Both the position numbers and the translations under genes were made by a program. Source: Staphylococcus petrasii (GTDB lineage: Bacteria > Bacillota > Bacilli > Staphylococcales > Staphylococcaceae). Taken from it: DNA of 52,684 nucleotides. Location: positions 1 to 52,684 of the forward strand of contig NZ_PPRC01000005.1 of the NCBI RefSeq assembly GCF_002902565.1, given 5' to 3'. Shown here piece after piece: positions 31,434 through 40,537 of the stretch (position 1 is its first letter; each line of letters begins with the position of its first letter). The notes below the pieces were generated by a model, which saw only the letters and a list, made by a program, of their open reading frames with translations, had not been told where the DNA came from and made no database searches.

Positions 31434-32696
31434 TTATTTACGTCTTAATTTGCGAGAAAGCTTAATTTTAGCCTTAGTTAATCTAGGTTTAACTTGTTCA
31501 ATTAACTGATAAAGCGGTTGATTTAATACATAGTCAAACTCGCCAATTTTTTCACTTAAATAAGTCCCCCATACTTTTTTAAATACCCATAATCCATAGT
31601 GTTCTGAACCTTTAGGTGGATTATTATCAGTACCACCGAAATCATATGTTGTCGCACCATGTTCTCTTGCATAACGCATCATTTCATATTGCATATGATG
31701 GTTTGGTAAAAAGTCGCGGTAATCATTTGAAGAGGCACCATATAAGTAATATGATTTTTTACCTGCGAACATAAGTAAAGCACCTGATAAGTATACGCCT
31801 TCTGGATGTTTTTGTTTTAAGTCTTCCATATCATTTTTTAATTCTGTTGATTTAGATATTTTATTCTCAACATCATTAAGTTTATTTGCTGTTTTCTTAT
31901 CATCCGGTTTATTTTCTAATTTAGTTTGAAGTTTTTCTTTTTCCGCTTCTTGTTCAGCTAAATCTTTATTAATTTGTTCTAACACTGGTTTAGGTTCTAA
32001 TTTAACTAAGAATAATTCAGCGTCGCCATCTTCATGTAATGAATCATAAATATTTTCAAAGTAACTAATATCACGTGTCAAGAAGCCATCACGTTCACCA
32101 GTAATCTTCATTAAATTGGCAAATGTTTTTAAACCTTCACGATCTGAATGTTCTACTTTAGTACCACGTTTTAAAGCTAGACGTACTTTTGAACGGTTAC
32201 GACGTTCATAACTTTTAAAGATTTCATCATCTGTTTTATCAATAGGTGTAATCATTGTCATACGCGGTTGAATGTAATCTTTTGATAAGCCTTCTTTAAA
32301 GCCTTTATGTTTAAAGCCTAATGCTCTTAAGTTTTTAAGTGCTTCCGTTCCATGTTCCACTTCAACATCTGGATCGATTTTAATAGCATATGCTTTTTCA
32401 GCTTTAGCGACTTTTTTTGTTTCTTCTAAAAGTGTTTCAAGTGCAGCTTTGTTACTATAATCCGTTACAAATCCACGGGATACATAGCATAATGTAAACG
32501 GTAATTTCGGTATTTTTTTAAATAATAATTGAGCTACACCTTTAATCTCACCATTTTCTCCAACGGCAACGCGTTTTGAATACCATCCAGTTAAACGTTT
32601 TGTTTCTGCCCATTTCGTAAGTTGTAATAAATCGCCGTTAGGATGGTTTTTTACAAATGCGTCATGTTCTTGATTAGTGATATTCATCTTTTCCAT
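31434..32696 (-). CDS. fmhB: Lipid II:glycine glycyltransferase FmhB (FemX)
   Basis: Adds the first glycine of the interpeptide bridge to the lysine of lipid II using Gly-tRNA. It is essential in S. aureus and unlinked to femAB. The 420-residue protein matches the S. aureus sequence over most of its length, including LQLTKWAETKRLTGWY and RSKVRLALKRGT. Two GNAT-like domains are separated by a charged helical arm (about 235-295) typical of Fem proteins. The arm is the most divergent part. An AAAGGAG site precedes the start. It is transcribed alone. Confidence 0.96.
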   Translation of the reverse strand: MEKMNITNQEHDAFVKNHPNGDLLQLTKWAETKRLTGWYSKRVAVGENGEIKGVAQLLFKKIPKLPFTLCYVSRGFVTDYSNKAALETLLEETKKVAKAEKAYAIKIDPDVEVEHGTEALKNLRALGFKHKGFKEGLSKDYIQPRMTMITPIDKTDDEIFKSYERRNRSKVRLALKRGTKVEHSDREGLKTFANLMKITGERDGFLTRDISYFENIYDSLHEDGDAELFLVKLEPKPVLEQINKDLAEQEAEKEKLQTKLENKPDDKKTANKLNDVENKISKSTELKNDMEDLKQKHPEGVYLSGALLMFAGKKSYYLYGASSNDYRDFLPNHHMQYEMMRYAREHGATTYDFGGTDNNPPKGSEHYGLWVFKKVWGTYLSEKIGEFDYVLNQPLYQLIEQVKPRLTKAKIKLSRKLRRK

Positions 32697-32732
32697 GCTA
32701 TAAAAAACTCCTTTATTTTCACATTAATTATC

Positions 32733-32761
32733 ATTATACAGTCTACAATAGTGAGTGTCGA
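32733..32761 (-). promoter_or_regulatory. fmhB promoter
   Basis: TCGACA (-35, 32756-32761), 17 bases, TATAAT (-10, 32733-32738), read on the minus strand 36 bases before the fmhB start. Confidence 0.65.
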
Positions 32762-32809
32762 CAAACATACTATTGAAGTTTGAGATTATTTAAATTCTCT
32801 AAAATCTGC

Positions 32810-32815
32810 TATACT
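32810..32815 (+). promoter_or_regulatory. -10 element for the gene at 32871
   Basis: TATACT with TG one base upstream (TGCTATACT) makes an extended -10 on the plus strand, about 55 bases before the TTG start. No good -35 is present. Confidence 0.45.
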
Positions 32816-32870
32816 ATATAGACTTTAAAATTAAAATTTCCAATTTTTTATATAAAAGAGGTAATGAACA

Positions 32871-33122
32871 TTGAGAAATATATTATTATCTATCTTTATC
32901 ATTATTAATCTCATTGCTATTATAATCACGATAAGCCAACCGCTTTCAATTGCCTACTTTAGTTTAAGAGTCATGTTTGTTGGCTTAAGTTTAGTGTTAA
33001 CCGTGCTATTTCTATTACTTAGAACGACACGTGTGTCGACAATTTTAAGCATTCTGTCATTAATATTAGTATTAGTGCATATCGCCTTAATCGCACATAG
33101 CACTTATGTTTATTTATATTAA
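32871..33122 (+). CDS. Small membrane protein of unknown function
   Basis: The 83-residue product is hydrophobic throughout with about three membrane helices (2-22, 26-46 and 50-80). The start is a TTG with AGAGGTAA upstream, so the exact start is less sure. It ends 3 bases from the convergent VOC gene with no terminator in the gap. No family is recognised. Confidence 0.65.
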   Translation: MRNILLSIFIIINLIAIIITISQPLSIAYFSLRVMFVGLSLVLTVLFLLLRTTRVSTILSILSLILVLVHIALIAHSTYVYLY

Positions 33123-33125
33123 ATA

Positions 33126-33887
33126 TCAATCAACTGGTTCGAAGCGATATTTAGCGCCTTTCACAATAATAGAATAAGGCGCAGTCGCTTCTTTATCTTT
33201 AAAGACGACCGTTTGATAGCCAGACGTCGGACCATCTTGAACACGATAAATAATATTATCATCTGTAAGTTGTAAGTCTGTGTAATCTTCACCTTCATCA
33301 ATAATGCGCATTTTAAACCATTTTTGCCATTTAGATAGTGTCTTAGAACGCTTAGAACTATGAATAATAATACGGTCGATTGTAAATTGTTTTTGATATA
33401 GATGGTCTAGCTTTTCATTGCGCTCTTCCTCATTATCATCCCACTCTATAAAAAATGGTGGCTTAACCATGTAATCAGGGTCAGCAATATATAATAATTT
33501 CCAACCTGTTTTATCCCCTTTTTTATTTTCTCGATGCATTTCAATAGGGCCAATCGTCTCTATATTATGTTCATGAAGCGTTTGTTGTAATGCTGCCATA
33601 TCTGATGTTCTAAATGCCATTGTTTTAAAGCCTTGTTGAAAATGGTCATGTACAATCTTCGTAGCAAACGCCACACGACCTTCTTCTGTTTTAGCTTCTT
33701 TTTTTAACTTTTCAACATCTTCTACATCTAATAATTCAATGTAATTTTCATTAATATATGCTAAACGATTAAATGTGCCAAACTTATGATGCTTTCCTCC
33801 AGCACTTAATTTCAAAATGTTACCAGGATATTTAAAGTTATTTAACTGATCGACATAATGAATAATATGGTCAAATCTCAATTCCAT
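33126..33887 (-). CDS. VOC-superfamily (glyoxalase-like) protein
   Basis: The 253-residue protein has paired beta-alpha-beta-beta-beta units of the vicinal oxygen chelate fold. The first starts RFDHIIHYVDQL and ends NENYIELLDVED. The second includes GFKTMAFRTSDMAALQQTLHEHNIETIGP and KPPFFIEWDD. Candidate metal ligands are His7 or His10 with Glu residues of the beta strands. The substrate is unknown. It is divergent from the MarR gene. Confidence 0.8.
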   Translation of the reverse strand: MELRFDHIIHYVDQLNNFKYPGNILKLSAGGKHHKFGTFNRLAYINENYIELLDVEDVEKLKKEAKTEEGRVAFATKIVHDHFQQGFKTMAFRTSDMAALQQTLHEHNIETIGPIEMHRENKKGDKTGWKLLYIADPDYMVKPPFFIEWDDNEEERNEKLDHLYQKQFTIDRIIIHSSKRSKTLSKWQKWFKMRIIDEGEDYTDLQLTDDNIIYRVQDGPTSGYQTVVFKDKEATAPYSIIVKGAKYRFEPVD

Positions 33888-33968
33888 CGGTTGTTCCCCT
33901 TTTATTAAATTTCAATTCAATTTCATTTTATCAAAATGTAGATGAGATTACTTCCATTTATCTTGCTA

Positions 33969-33997
33969 TTGCAAATTTCACAGTTTCGTCATATAAT
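33969..33997 (+). promoter_or_regulatory. Promoter of the MarR-MFS operon
   Basis: TTGCAA (-35, 33969-33974), 17 bases, TATAAT (-10, 33992-33997). Confidence 0.65.
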
Positions 33998-34018
33998 ATT
34001 TTTTGTCGTTCGAAAATA

Positions 34019-34033
34019 GTTAGCTTTGCTAAC
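34019..34033 (+). promoter_or_regulatory. Palindrome between promoter and marR start, candidate operator
   Basis: GTTAGC-TTT-GCTAAC is a perfect 6-bp inverted repeat at about +15 to +29 of the predicted transcript, followed by CTTTTTT and then the ribosome-binding site. It could be the site of autorepression by the MarR protein or a short hairpin with a T run acting as an attenuator. Confidence 0.5.
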
Positions 34034-34055
34034 CTTTTTTAAAAGGAGTTATTTT

Positions 34056-34496
34056 ATGCTTACAAATGAATTCTTTAATAGTTTCATCGGTATTTATCGT
34101 CCTTATGTTAAACGTACGCAACCTATATTAGATGAATTTGATTTACATACAGGTCAGTGGTTAGTACTAAGAGATATAGCCAATAGCGCGCCCACTATAT
34201 TAGTTCAAATTTCTAAGCGTCGTTTTATTGAAAAACCTACCACTCGAAAGATTATTAAAGCATTATCTGAAAAAGAATTACTCACTATTACACCAGGTCA
34301 AGATAAACGAGAGAAGATTTTAAATCTATCTAACAAAGGCCAAAAATTATTTGAAGATGTAAATAATCGAGTAACCCCTATTCAAAATCATTTGCTTGAA
34401 AAATCAGATCTAACTATTGAAGATTTAGAACATGTTATTTCAACTATGTCTAAGTTACACCAAACATTATCTGAGGAGGAAGAAGAGAAAGAATGA
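34056..34496 (+). CDS. MarR-family transcriptional regulator
   Basis: A 146-residue winged-helix repressor. The DNA-binding region has ILVQISKRRFIEKPTTRKIIKALSEKELL followed by the wing motif PGQDKREKILNLSNKGQKLFE. The start at ATG 34056 is chosen because AAAAGGAGT lies 8 bases upstream; a frame starting at 34026 adds ten residues with no site. It overlaps the MFS gene by ATGA, so it probably controls that transporter in response to a ligand. Confidence 0.92.
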   Translation: MLTNEFFNSFIGIYRPYVKRTQPILDEFDLHTGQWLVLRDIANSAPTILVQISKRRFIEKPTTRKIIKALSEKELLTITPGQDKREKILNLSNKGQKLFEDVNNRVTPIQNHLLEKSDLTIEDLEHVISTMSKLHQTLSEEEEEKE

Positions 34497-35698
34497 ATCA
34501 AGTTCAAGATTTAAAGCAACCTATCTTTACGAAGAGTTTCACTGTTAACTTCGTGATTAATTTCTTCGTGTATTTATGTATGTATTTACTACTTGTCATT
34601 ATTGCCGATTATAGTAAAACATCGTTTCATGCTTCAGACAGTCTTTCAGGTCTAGTTGTAGGTCTCTTTATCGTAGGCTCATTAATTGGACGTTTTGCTA
34701 CTGGGAAGTATGTAAACAAATTTGGTCCTAAAAAAATATTAATTACGGGGCTTATCTTCTTAATTATTACGCAATTACTTTATTTCATTCCAGGATCAAT
34801 TGGCTTCCTTATGTTCGTGCGTTTAATTAATGGTATTGCGACTGCAGTAGCTACCACAGCAACGGGTACAATTGCTGCACACGTTACCCCTGTAGCACGT
34901 AAAAGTGAAGGTATTAGCCTATTTTCTTTAAGTTTAGTATTAGGAACAGCAATCGGTCCGTTTTTCGGAATTTTATTAATCAAATCTTTTTCAATTAACC
35001 TATTATTTATTATCTGCGTTATCCTTGGGGTAATTAGCTTACTTATTTCGCTATTCATTAAAATTGACTTCAACCCTACTGGCAATGATACAGATAAAAA
35101 AATCGCGAAAGCTTCAGGCTTCAGCATCCATAACTTTGTGGCTAAAGAAGCCGTACCTGTAGCAATTGTGATGATGGTTATCGGTTTAAACTATGCTTCA
35201 ATTTTAACGTTCTTAAAGTTCTTTGCTGAGCAACGTCACTTAGTAGAAGCGTCTAGTTATTTCTTTATATGTTATGCCATTGCTTCATTAATTACTCGCC
35301 CAATTGCTGGTCGTTTAATTGATGCTAAGAATGAAAATGTGGTAGTTTACCCAGCATTTGTTGCATTAGTCATTTCATTCGTTTTATTAGTAATGAGTCA
35401 TAGCAGTTGGATGTTATTACTTTCAGGTGTCTTCTTAGGTGTTGGATATGGTAACTTATCATCTTCAATGCAAGCAATTGCTATTAAAGTTTCACCTTCA
35501 AGTAAGTATGGTATTGCTACTTCTACTTACTTCATTGGTTTAGATATTGGTATTGGATTCGGACCTTCATTATTAGGTTTATTCACTAATTCAATCACAT
35601 ATACTCAAGTTTATATTATTATGGCCGTAGTAGCCGTATTATGTGCTATCCTTTACTTCTTCGTACACGGACGTAAAGTTAAAGGTACAACATATTAG
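34493..35698 (+). CDS. Major facilitator superfamily transporter
   Basis: The 401-residue protein has 12 predicted membrane helices with the MFS loop 2-3 motif GRFATGKYVNKFGPKK (about 62-78). Its helix-5 region SLVLGTAIGPFFGILL resembles the drug:proton antiporter motif C. The start codon overlaps the marR stop. It is probably an exporter of a toxic or regulatory compound. The substrate is not predictable. Confidence 0.92.
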   Translation: MNQVQDLKQPIFTKSFTVNFVINFFVYLCMYLLLVIIADYSKTSFHASDSLSGLVVGLFIVGSLIGRFATGKYVNKFGPKKILITGLIFLIITQLLYFIPGSIGFLMFVRLINGIATAVATTATGTIAAHVTPVARKSEGISLFSLSLVLGTAIGPFFGILLIKSFSINLLFIICVILGVISLLISLFIKIDFNPTGNDTDKKIAKASGFSIHNFVAKEAVPVAIVMMVIGLNYASILTFLKFFAEQRHLVEASSYFFICYAIASLITRPIAGRLIDAKNENVVVYPAFVALVISFVLLVMSHSSWMLLLSGVFLGVGYGNLSSSMQAIAIKVSPSSKYGIATSTYFIGLDIGIGFGPSLLGLFTNSITYTQVYIIMAVVAVLCAILYFFVHGRKVKGTTY

Positions 35699-35710
35699 AG
35701 TTTATAAAGA

Positions 35711-35752
35711 AACCGCAATGACGCTATTGAGTTAACGTCACTGCGGTTTTTT
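35711..35752. terminator. Bidirectional terminator
   Basis: AACCGCAATGACG pairs with CGTCACTGCGGTT (one mismatch), followed by T6. It lies between the MFS gene (+) and sarV (-). Confidence 0.9.
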
Positions 35753-35764
35753 AATGATATATTA

Positions 35765-36115
35765 TTAGTTAGCAATACCAATTACTTCAATTTCACTTTT
35801 CATTTTGTCTAATAATTGTTGTTGCTTAGCATTAAAGAAATAAAAGACTTGTCTTTCATCTGTTTCAGAACGTAATTTAGAAATAAGTTCTTTTTTATAA
35901 ATCTTACGGATAATCACATCAATTTTACTTGTATCCCATAACATTTCAAAATGCAGTGTATCACGTAATTCTTTACCACTAATTTTTTTACCCTCGTAAA
36001 CTTTAAAAAGTACGACAAATTCTTCAATTGAAATTTTGTATGATGATTTTAACCAATGTTTCAATTGACTTAGTTCTCTTTCAGCTGCTATAAAACGTTG
36101 TACTTTGTTATCCAT
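35765..36115 (-). CDS. sarV: Sar-family regulator SarV
   Basis: A 116-residue single-domain SarA-family winged-helix protein. In S. aureus SarV promotes autolysis and is repressed by SarA and MgrA. The segment [64 protein letters not shown] is almost the S. aureus sequence. ATG 36115 is chosen because GGAGG lies 7 bases upstream; the open frame runs on to 36202 without support. It has the same neighbour (moaA) as in S. aureus. Confidence 0.95.
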   Translation of the reverse strand: MDNKVQRFIAAERELSQLKHWLKSSYKISIEEFVVLFKVYEGKKISGKELRDTLHFEMLWDTSKIDVIIRKIYKKELISKLRSETDERQVFYFFNAKQQQLLDKMKSEIEVIGIAN

Positions 36116-36353
36116 AAAAATGCCTCCAATGTTGATTCTCTGTTGTAGTAAATGCATTATATAATTAAAATTGCTTAATTTAATTATATAACATATGTAC
36201 AATTTAATCTATTACAAATTTTATTTTAATATCATTACTTATTTAATATAAAACTTGTTTTTCATGAGGTCTTCTCTACTCATACATTCTATACTTTAAC
36301 CATATTTTTTCCATCTAACTAACTGATAGCAAAACCGTCCTTATTCATAACAA
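36116..36353. other. AT-rich intergenic region upstream of sarV
   Basis: No gene is seen. A TATAAT (minus strand, 36156-36161) lies 40 bases before the sarV start with only a weak -35. The region is long for this window and very AT-rich, as is usual for binding regions of Sar-type regulators. No discrete operator was recognised. Confidence 0.45.
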
Positions 36354-36402
36354 ATAAAAAAAGCTATAGCAATTGATATTGATTAACCATATTGCTATAG
36401 CC
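36354..36402 (-). terminator. Terminator of the moeA-moaA operon
   Basis: GCTATAGCAAT (36363-36373) pairs perfectly with ATTGCTATAGC (36391-36401). On the minus strand a run of T residues follows directly. It lies just past the moaA stop. Confidence 0.9.
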
Positions 36403-36408
36403 TAGTAT

Positions 36409-37431
36409 TTAGCCACCGATATAATTCATATTAATTTTTTTACGTTGACGGTTCTTCACCGTTTGTTCTGTTCGTTCATCTGAATAACGATCATCACGTA
36501 CATTCCATAAGCTAATTAATTGTTCTCTTAATTCATCGTCTGTAACGCCTGAGCGAATAAATGATTTAATATTAAATCCTTCTACTGTACTGAATAAACA
36601 GCCGTAAAATTTCCCGTCTGAAGAGAGACGCGCTCGTGTACAAGTAGAACAGAAAGACGCTGAAACACTTGTAATGAGTCCAAATTTCGCGCCGTTATCT
36701 TTGTGTCTATAATATTTAGCCACTTCTCCATAATATTTTGGAGGCACTGGTTCAATATCAAATTGTTCTTCAATCATTTCTAGCATTTCATCTTTAGTAA
36801 CTACTTTACTAAAGTCCCAACCGTTATCGTTACCAACATCCATAAATTCTATGAATCTAATTTCAATATCTTTATCTTTGAAATACTCAATCATTGGGAG
36901 AATTTGATCATCATTAATACCTTTTTGGATAACCACATTTACTTTAACGTGGAAACCAATCGACACTGCATAATCAATTTGGTCTAATATTGTAGAGGCT
37001 TTAATATTACGATTATTAATAGCTTGGAAGACTTCATCATCAATCGCATCTAAACTCACATTAATACGACGTAATCCAGCATCGTAAAGCTTTTGACCAT
37101 GTTTCTTTAATAATAAGCCATTCGTCGTCATCCCAATATCTTCAATGCCATCGATACGCGTAAGTTCTTCAATTAACTGATATAAATTGCGTCTTAGCAA
37201 CGGCTCTCCACCGGTAATACGTAATTTCTTCACACCCAATTCAGCATAAACTTTAGCGATTCTGACCATTTCCTCGAATGTTAATAATTCATCTTTCGGT
37301 AAGAATACGAAGTCATCACCAAAGATTTCTTTCGGCATACAGTAATCACATCTGAAATTACAACGATCAGTTACTGATATACGCAAATCTCGAATAGGTC
37401 GTCCTAGTTTATCCTTAATTTGAGCTACCAT
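36409..37431 (-). CDS. moaA: GTP 3',8-cyclase MoaA
   Basis: Radical-SAM enzyme that starts molybdopterin synthesis from GTP with MoaC. The N-terminal cluster motif CNFRCDYC has cysteines at 24, 28 and 31. [12 protein letters not shown] is the SAM-binding GGE region. The C-terminal second cluster has CSTC plus a further Cys (about 260-277). The chain ends in Gly-Gly (NYIGG), needed in this family. At 340 residues the length is normal. It is last in the six-gene operon from moeA. Confidence 0.97.
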   Translation of the reverse strand: MVAQIKDKLGRPIRDLRISVTDRCNFRCDYCMPKEIFGDDFVFLPKDELLTFEEMVRIAKVYAELGVKKLRITGGEPLLRRNLYQLIEELTRIDGIEDIGMTTNGLLLKKHGQKLYDAGLRRINVSLDAIDDEVFQAINNRNIKASTILDQIDYAVSIGFHVKVNVVIQKGINDDQILPMIEYFKDKDIEIRFIEFMDVGNDNGWDFSKVVTKDEMLEMIEEQFDIEPVPPKYYGEVAKYYRHKDNGAKFGLITSVSASFCSTCTRARLSSDGKFYGCLFSTVEGFNIKSFIRSGVTDDELREQLISLWNVRDDRYSDERTEQTVKNRQRKKINMNYIGG

Positions 37432-37444
37432 AACACGGACCTCC

Positions 37445-38050
37445 TTAATAATTTATTTGTTGTTTTAAAGTGTCCAAGTCATGTTGATAGTTAATGTTTT
37501 TATACCAATAGTCAGGTGAGTTGATTTCACCAACGTCTAACGTCTTAATATTCACCTGTTGATAGACATGTCGTAAGCTATAATCATCTGACTTCAATGC
37601 TTGTTCCATAATATTTAAGATATCTGGACTATAGAATGCGATAGTTGGTATAATTTTTTCATTTTCAGAGAAAGCAGCAATATCAATTTGATCTTCAATT
37701 AATTTAGACACCATAAATTGATATAACGCGCTAATTGCTTTCCCAGTAATCATCGGTGTATCTACAGATACGACGAAGAATAATTCTTCATCACTATACT
37801 CTTTCATTACGGTATAGATACCTGCAAGTGGACCTTTATCTTTCTCTTCTGAATCATCGACAATAATGTTGTCGTGTTTAAATTGGTTAGCAAGCTGATC
37901 ATTCGTGCTAATAATAATTTCATTAAACATGTTCGTTTCTTCAAGCACATGAATAATACGTTGATAGAACATTTGGCCATCAATTTCAGCAAAGGCTTTC
38001 GCTTTGCCGAAACGTTCTGAATGACCGCCTGCTAATATAATTGCTTTCAT
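37445..38050 (-). CDS. mobA: Molybdenum cofactor guanylyltransferase MobA
   Basis: Joins GMP to molybdopterin to make the dinucleotide cofactor. The GTP-binding start [18 protein letters not shown] is typical, as is the [15 protein letters not shown] segment with [10 protein letters not shown]. The 201-residue size fits. It is preceded by moaD at 6 bases and followed by moaA at 13 bases. Confidence 0.95.
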   Translation of the reverse strand: MKAIILAGGHSERFGKAKAFAEIDGQMFYQRIIHVLEETNMFNEIIISTNDQLANQFKHDNIIVDDSEEKDKGPLAGIYTVMKEYSDEELFFVVSVDTPMITGKAISALYQFMVSKLIEDQIDIAAFSENEKIIPTIAFYSPDILNIMEQALKSDDYSLRHVYQQVNIKTLDVGEINSPDYWYKNINYQHDLDTLKQQINY

Positions 38051-38056
38051 TCCCTA

Positions 38057-38290
38057 TTAACCCCCGCTAACTGGTGGAATCAACGCCACAACATCAGTTG
38101 GCTGTATGATATCCTCTTTTTTTACAAATTCTTCGTTGACTGCAACTTGAAATTTTTTATCTTTAATAGAGGGGTGACGTTCAAATAACATTTGTTCAAA
38201 GTGTTCTACGCTAAGCTCCTCATTACTATCTATCATTTCAGAGTCAGTCTGTAATATCTCTTTAATCTCTGCGAAGTATAACACCTTCAC
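38057..38290 (-). CDS. moaD: Molybdopterin synthase small subunit MoaD
   Basis: Ubiquitin-like sulfur carrier that donates its C-terminal thiocarboxylate to form the dithiolene. The chain ends PPVSGG with the needed Gly-Gly. I choose GTG 38290, which gives 77 residues as in S. aureus; AAAGGAG lies 9 bases upstream. The ATG at 38299 directly abuts that site, and longer in-frame extensions run antiparallel into moaE codons without support. It begins one base after the moaE stop. Confidence 0.92.
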   Translation of the reverse strand: MKVLYFAEIKEILQTDSEMIDSNEELSVEHFEQMLFERHPSIKDKKFQVAVNEEFVKKEDIIQPTDVVALIPPVSGG

Positions 38291-38291
38291 G

Positions 38292-38741
38292 TTAGACATC
38301 TCCTTTAGTTGCTTCTTCGTGACTACCACGTTGATGGCCTTGCCATTCGGCGCCATCTTCCCAAATTTCTTTTTTCCAAATTGGCACGACTTCTTTAATA
38401 CGTTCAATCGCATATTCATTTGCTCGATACGCATCTTTACGATGAGGGGATGATACCGCGATAAGCACTGCGATATCAGAAATTTGAAGCGGTCCAATGC
38501 GATGCACTATCGTAGTAATCGTCCCAGGCCAGCGCTCATTTATCTCATCACCAATTTGCGCAAGTTTCTTCTCTGCCATAGGTACATACGCTTCATATTC
38601 AAGGTATTCTGTTTTAACACCTTTCGTCCATTCACGTACATGTCCTGTAAAGACTACAACTGCACCTTGGTGTTCGTTTAAAGTAAAGTCTCGATACTGT
38701 TCAGTTTCAATTGGCTCAGTAACGACTTCAAATTGTTTCAT
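38292..38741 (-). CDS. moaE: Molybdopterin synthase catalytic subunit MoaE
   Basis: Catalytic partner of MoaD; converts cyclic pyranopterin monophosphate to molybdopterin. The 149-residue product has GAVVVFTGHVREWTKG, LEYEAYVPMAEKKLAQI, the active-site SSPHRKDAYRANEYAIERIKEVVPIWKKE and WEDGAEWQG. It lies between mobB and moaD. Confidence 0.97.
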   Translation of the reverse strand: MKQFEVVTEPIETEQYRDFTLNEHQGAVVVFTGHVREWTKGVKTEYLEYEAYVPMAEKKLAQIGDEINERWPGTITTIVHRIGPLQISDIAVLIAVSSPHRKDAYRANEYAIERIKEVVPIWKKEIWEDGAEWQGHQRGSHEEATKGDV

Positions 38742-38749
38742 TATATATG

Positions 38750-39220
38750 TCAGTCCTTTTGTTTAATCCAATCTAGTAACCATTCTTCGTAATGTTCGAG
38801 TGCATTCTCTTCTTGAAAATGATAACGATAACGCACGCGACTTAAATTTGATAATTCATCAAGTTCTTCTTGGTTACGATACACAATCACTTTGTCAAAG
38901 TCTTCATTTTTAAAACCTTCAACTAAAATGATATTACAACTTATTGTAACAGATTCGTCAATAATTTGAGTAAGGTTTTGTTTATGCGCACGTGTAACTG
39001 TTTGTTGATACTCAGTACCTTGAACGATACTTTGATCTGCACCCGCTTCAAAATGTTTCATATGGTCCACTTTGGCGTCTTGCAAAGCAATATCTTCACC
39101 TTGATGTCCATGATGTTTAATAGTAGCTACAGTATAGCCATGAGATTTTAAAAATTTTATCGTTTGTTGCATGAGCGTTGTTTTGCCAGAATTTTTAAAA
39201 CCTACTATTTGAAGAATCAT
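38750..39220 (-). CDS. mobB: Molybdopterin-guanine dinucleotide biosynthesis protein MobB
   Basis: GTP-binding accessory factor to MobA. The P-loop GFKNSGKTT lies at about 7-15, followed by TVATIKHHGHQG with the family His motif and VEGFKNEDFDKVIVYR. The 156-residue size is normal. Its ATG overlaps the moeA stop (ATGA). Confidence 0.95.
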   Translation of the reverse strand: MILQIVGFKNSGKTTLMQQTIKFLKSHGYTVATIKHHGHQGEDIALQDAKVDHMKHFEAGADQSIVQGTEYQQTVTRAHKQNLTQIIDESVTISCNIILVEGFKNEDFDKVIVYRNQEELDELSNLSRVRYRYHFQEENALEHYEEWLLDWIKQKD

Positions 39221-40476
39221 AAAGTCATTTCCTCTTCGAACACATTTGATTCAGTTAGAATTACATCGACTGTGTGTCCCGCTTTAAATCCACGTGTTCC
39301 TCCTGGCAACATTATCATTGCATTACTATGCGCAATCGCTACTACTGCACCTGACTTATTAAATCCTGATGGCACAACTGTCGCACCACTGTGAGAGAAA
39401 GAGGCATGTGCACGAATAAAACGAGTAAATGGATTAGCTTTTGAAAAGTCTTCCATTAAAGTTGCTTTAACAACTTGTGGATAATAAGCTGTAGCACCCA
39501 TCATATGTTGTACAGCTGGTTTCACGAAAAGTTCAAAACCAGTGAAACAAGCAGACGGATTACCTGATAAACCAAATAAATATTGGCCATTCGCTACAGC
39601 AACAGTAGTCACACTACCAGGACGCATTCCTACTTTATTGAATAATACTTCTGCATCTACAGCTTTGTATATTTCAGGTAAGTAATCGAAATCTCCTACT
39701 GACACGCCACCAGTTGTAATAACAATATCATGTGTGGCCATCGCATCTTTGACAACTTCTATACTACTTTGTAAATCATCTTGTTGAATTTTATAATTCT
39801 CAACTTTTAAGCCAAATTTTTCTGCTAATGCTTGAATCATTGGCCCATTAGAATTACGAATTTTACCTGGTTGTAACTCTTCATGTACATCTAACAATTC
39901 ACTTCCAGTTGCTATAATTGCTACGCTAGGTTTTTGAGTAACAGGTACTTCAGTATAACCATAAGTAGCTAATACAGCTATAGCTCCTGGATTAATCACT
40001 TGTCCTTTTTTCAGTACAACATCACCAGTTGTTGTCTCTTCACCTTTAAGCGAAACATTTTCATATGCTTCAAAAGGTTTACGAATAGTAAATGTATCAC
40101 CATCTTCAACCGTTTGTTCGAACATCACTACTGCATCAGCGCCTTCAGGAAGTTGTGCACCTGTCATAATACGTACAGCTTCATTTTGGCCTAATGTTTT
40201 TTCAGAAACAGAACCTGCACCAATATGATCAATTACTTTAAATTGTTTACGGTTCTCAGAATAAGCCCCTGCTGAATCTTCACTTCTAATCGCAAAGCCA
40301 TCATAAGGTGATTTATTGAAACGTGGAATATCATAAGTTGCCACGATATCTTCAGATAATATATGACCTAAACTATCTTCTAAATTCACAGTAGTATGCT
40401 TCGTAAAAATATCTTGCGTTACTACTCGATGAATTGCTTCTTTTACAGGTATTGGATTTCTTTTTTCTACAGCCAT
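39217..40476 (-). CDS. moeA: Molybdopterin molybdenumtransferase MoeA
   Basis: Inserts molybdate into adenylylated molybdopterin. The product has TYDIPRFNKSPYDGFAIRSED, RIMTGAQLPEGADAVVMFEQT, the active-site loop ITTGGVSVGDFDYLPE and the C-terminal MLPGGTRGFKAGHTVDVIL. The start is ATG 40476, with GGAG 9 bases upstream, giving 419 residues as in S. aureus; the frame is open to 40638 but that part is antisense to moaC. It heads the operon, divergent from moaC. Confidence 0.96.
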   Translation of the reverse strand: MAVEKRNPIPVKEAIHRVVTQDIFTKHTTVNLEDSLGHILSEDIVATYDIPRFNKSPYDGFAIRSEDSAGAYSENRKQFKVIDHIGAGSVSEKTLGQNEAVRIMTGAQLPEGADAVVMFEQTVEDGDTFTIRKPFEAYENVSLKGEETTTGDVVLKKGQVINPGAIAVLATYGYTEVPVTQKPSVAIIATGSELLDVHEELQPGKIRNSNGPMIQALAEKFGLKVENYKIQQDDLQSSIEVVKDAMATHDIVITTGGVSVGDFDYLPEIYKAVDAEVLFNKVGMRPGSVTTVAVANGQYLFGLSGNPSACFTGFELFVKPAVQHMMGATAYYPQVVKATLMEDFSKANPFTRFIRAHASFSHSGATVVPSGFNKSGAVVAIAHSNAMIMLPGGTRGFKAGHTVDVILTESNVFEEEMTL

Positions 40477-40507
40477 TCTTCTCATCTCCATAAAATAATA
40501 AAATTCA

Positions 40508-40516
40508 TGATATACT
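40508..40516 (+). promoter_or_regulatory. Extended -10 for moaC
   Basis: TGATATACT provides an extended -10 on the plus strand, 21 bases before the moaC ATG. The -35 region lies over the moeA ribosome-binding site, so the two divergent promoters must overlap. Confidence 0.45.
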
Positions 40517-40534
40517 AACCCTACTAGGAGGGTT
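40517..40534 (+). promoter_or_regulatory. Hairpin covering the moaC ribosome-binding site
   Basis: AACCCT (40517-40522) and AGGGTT (40529-40534) are perfect inverted arms with a 6-base loop. The right arm and loop contain the AGGAGGG ribosome-binding site of moaC, whose ATG is at 40538. Base pairing would hide the site, suggesting translational control. Confidence 0.5.
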
Positions 40535-40537
40535 ATT

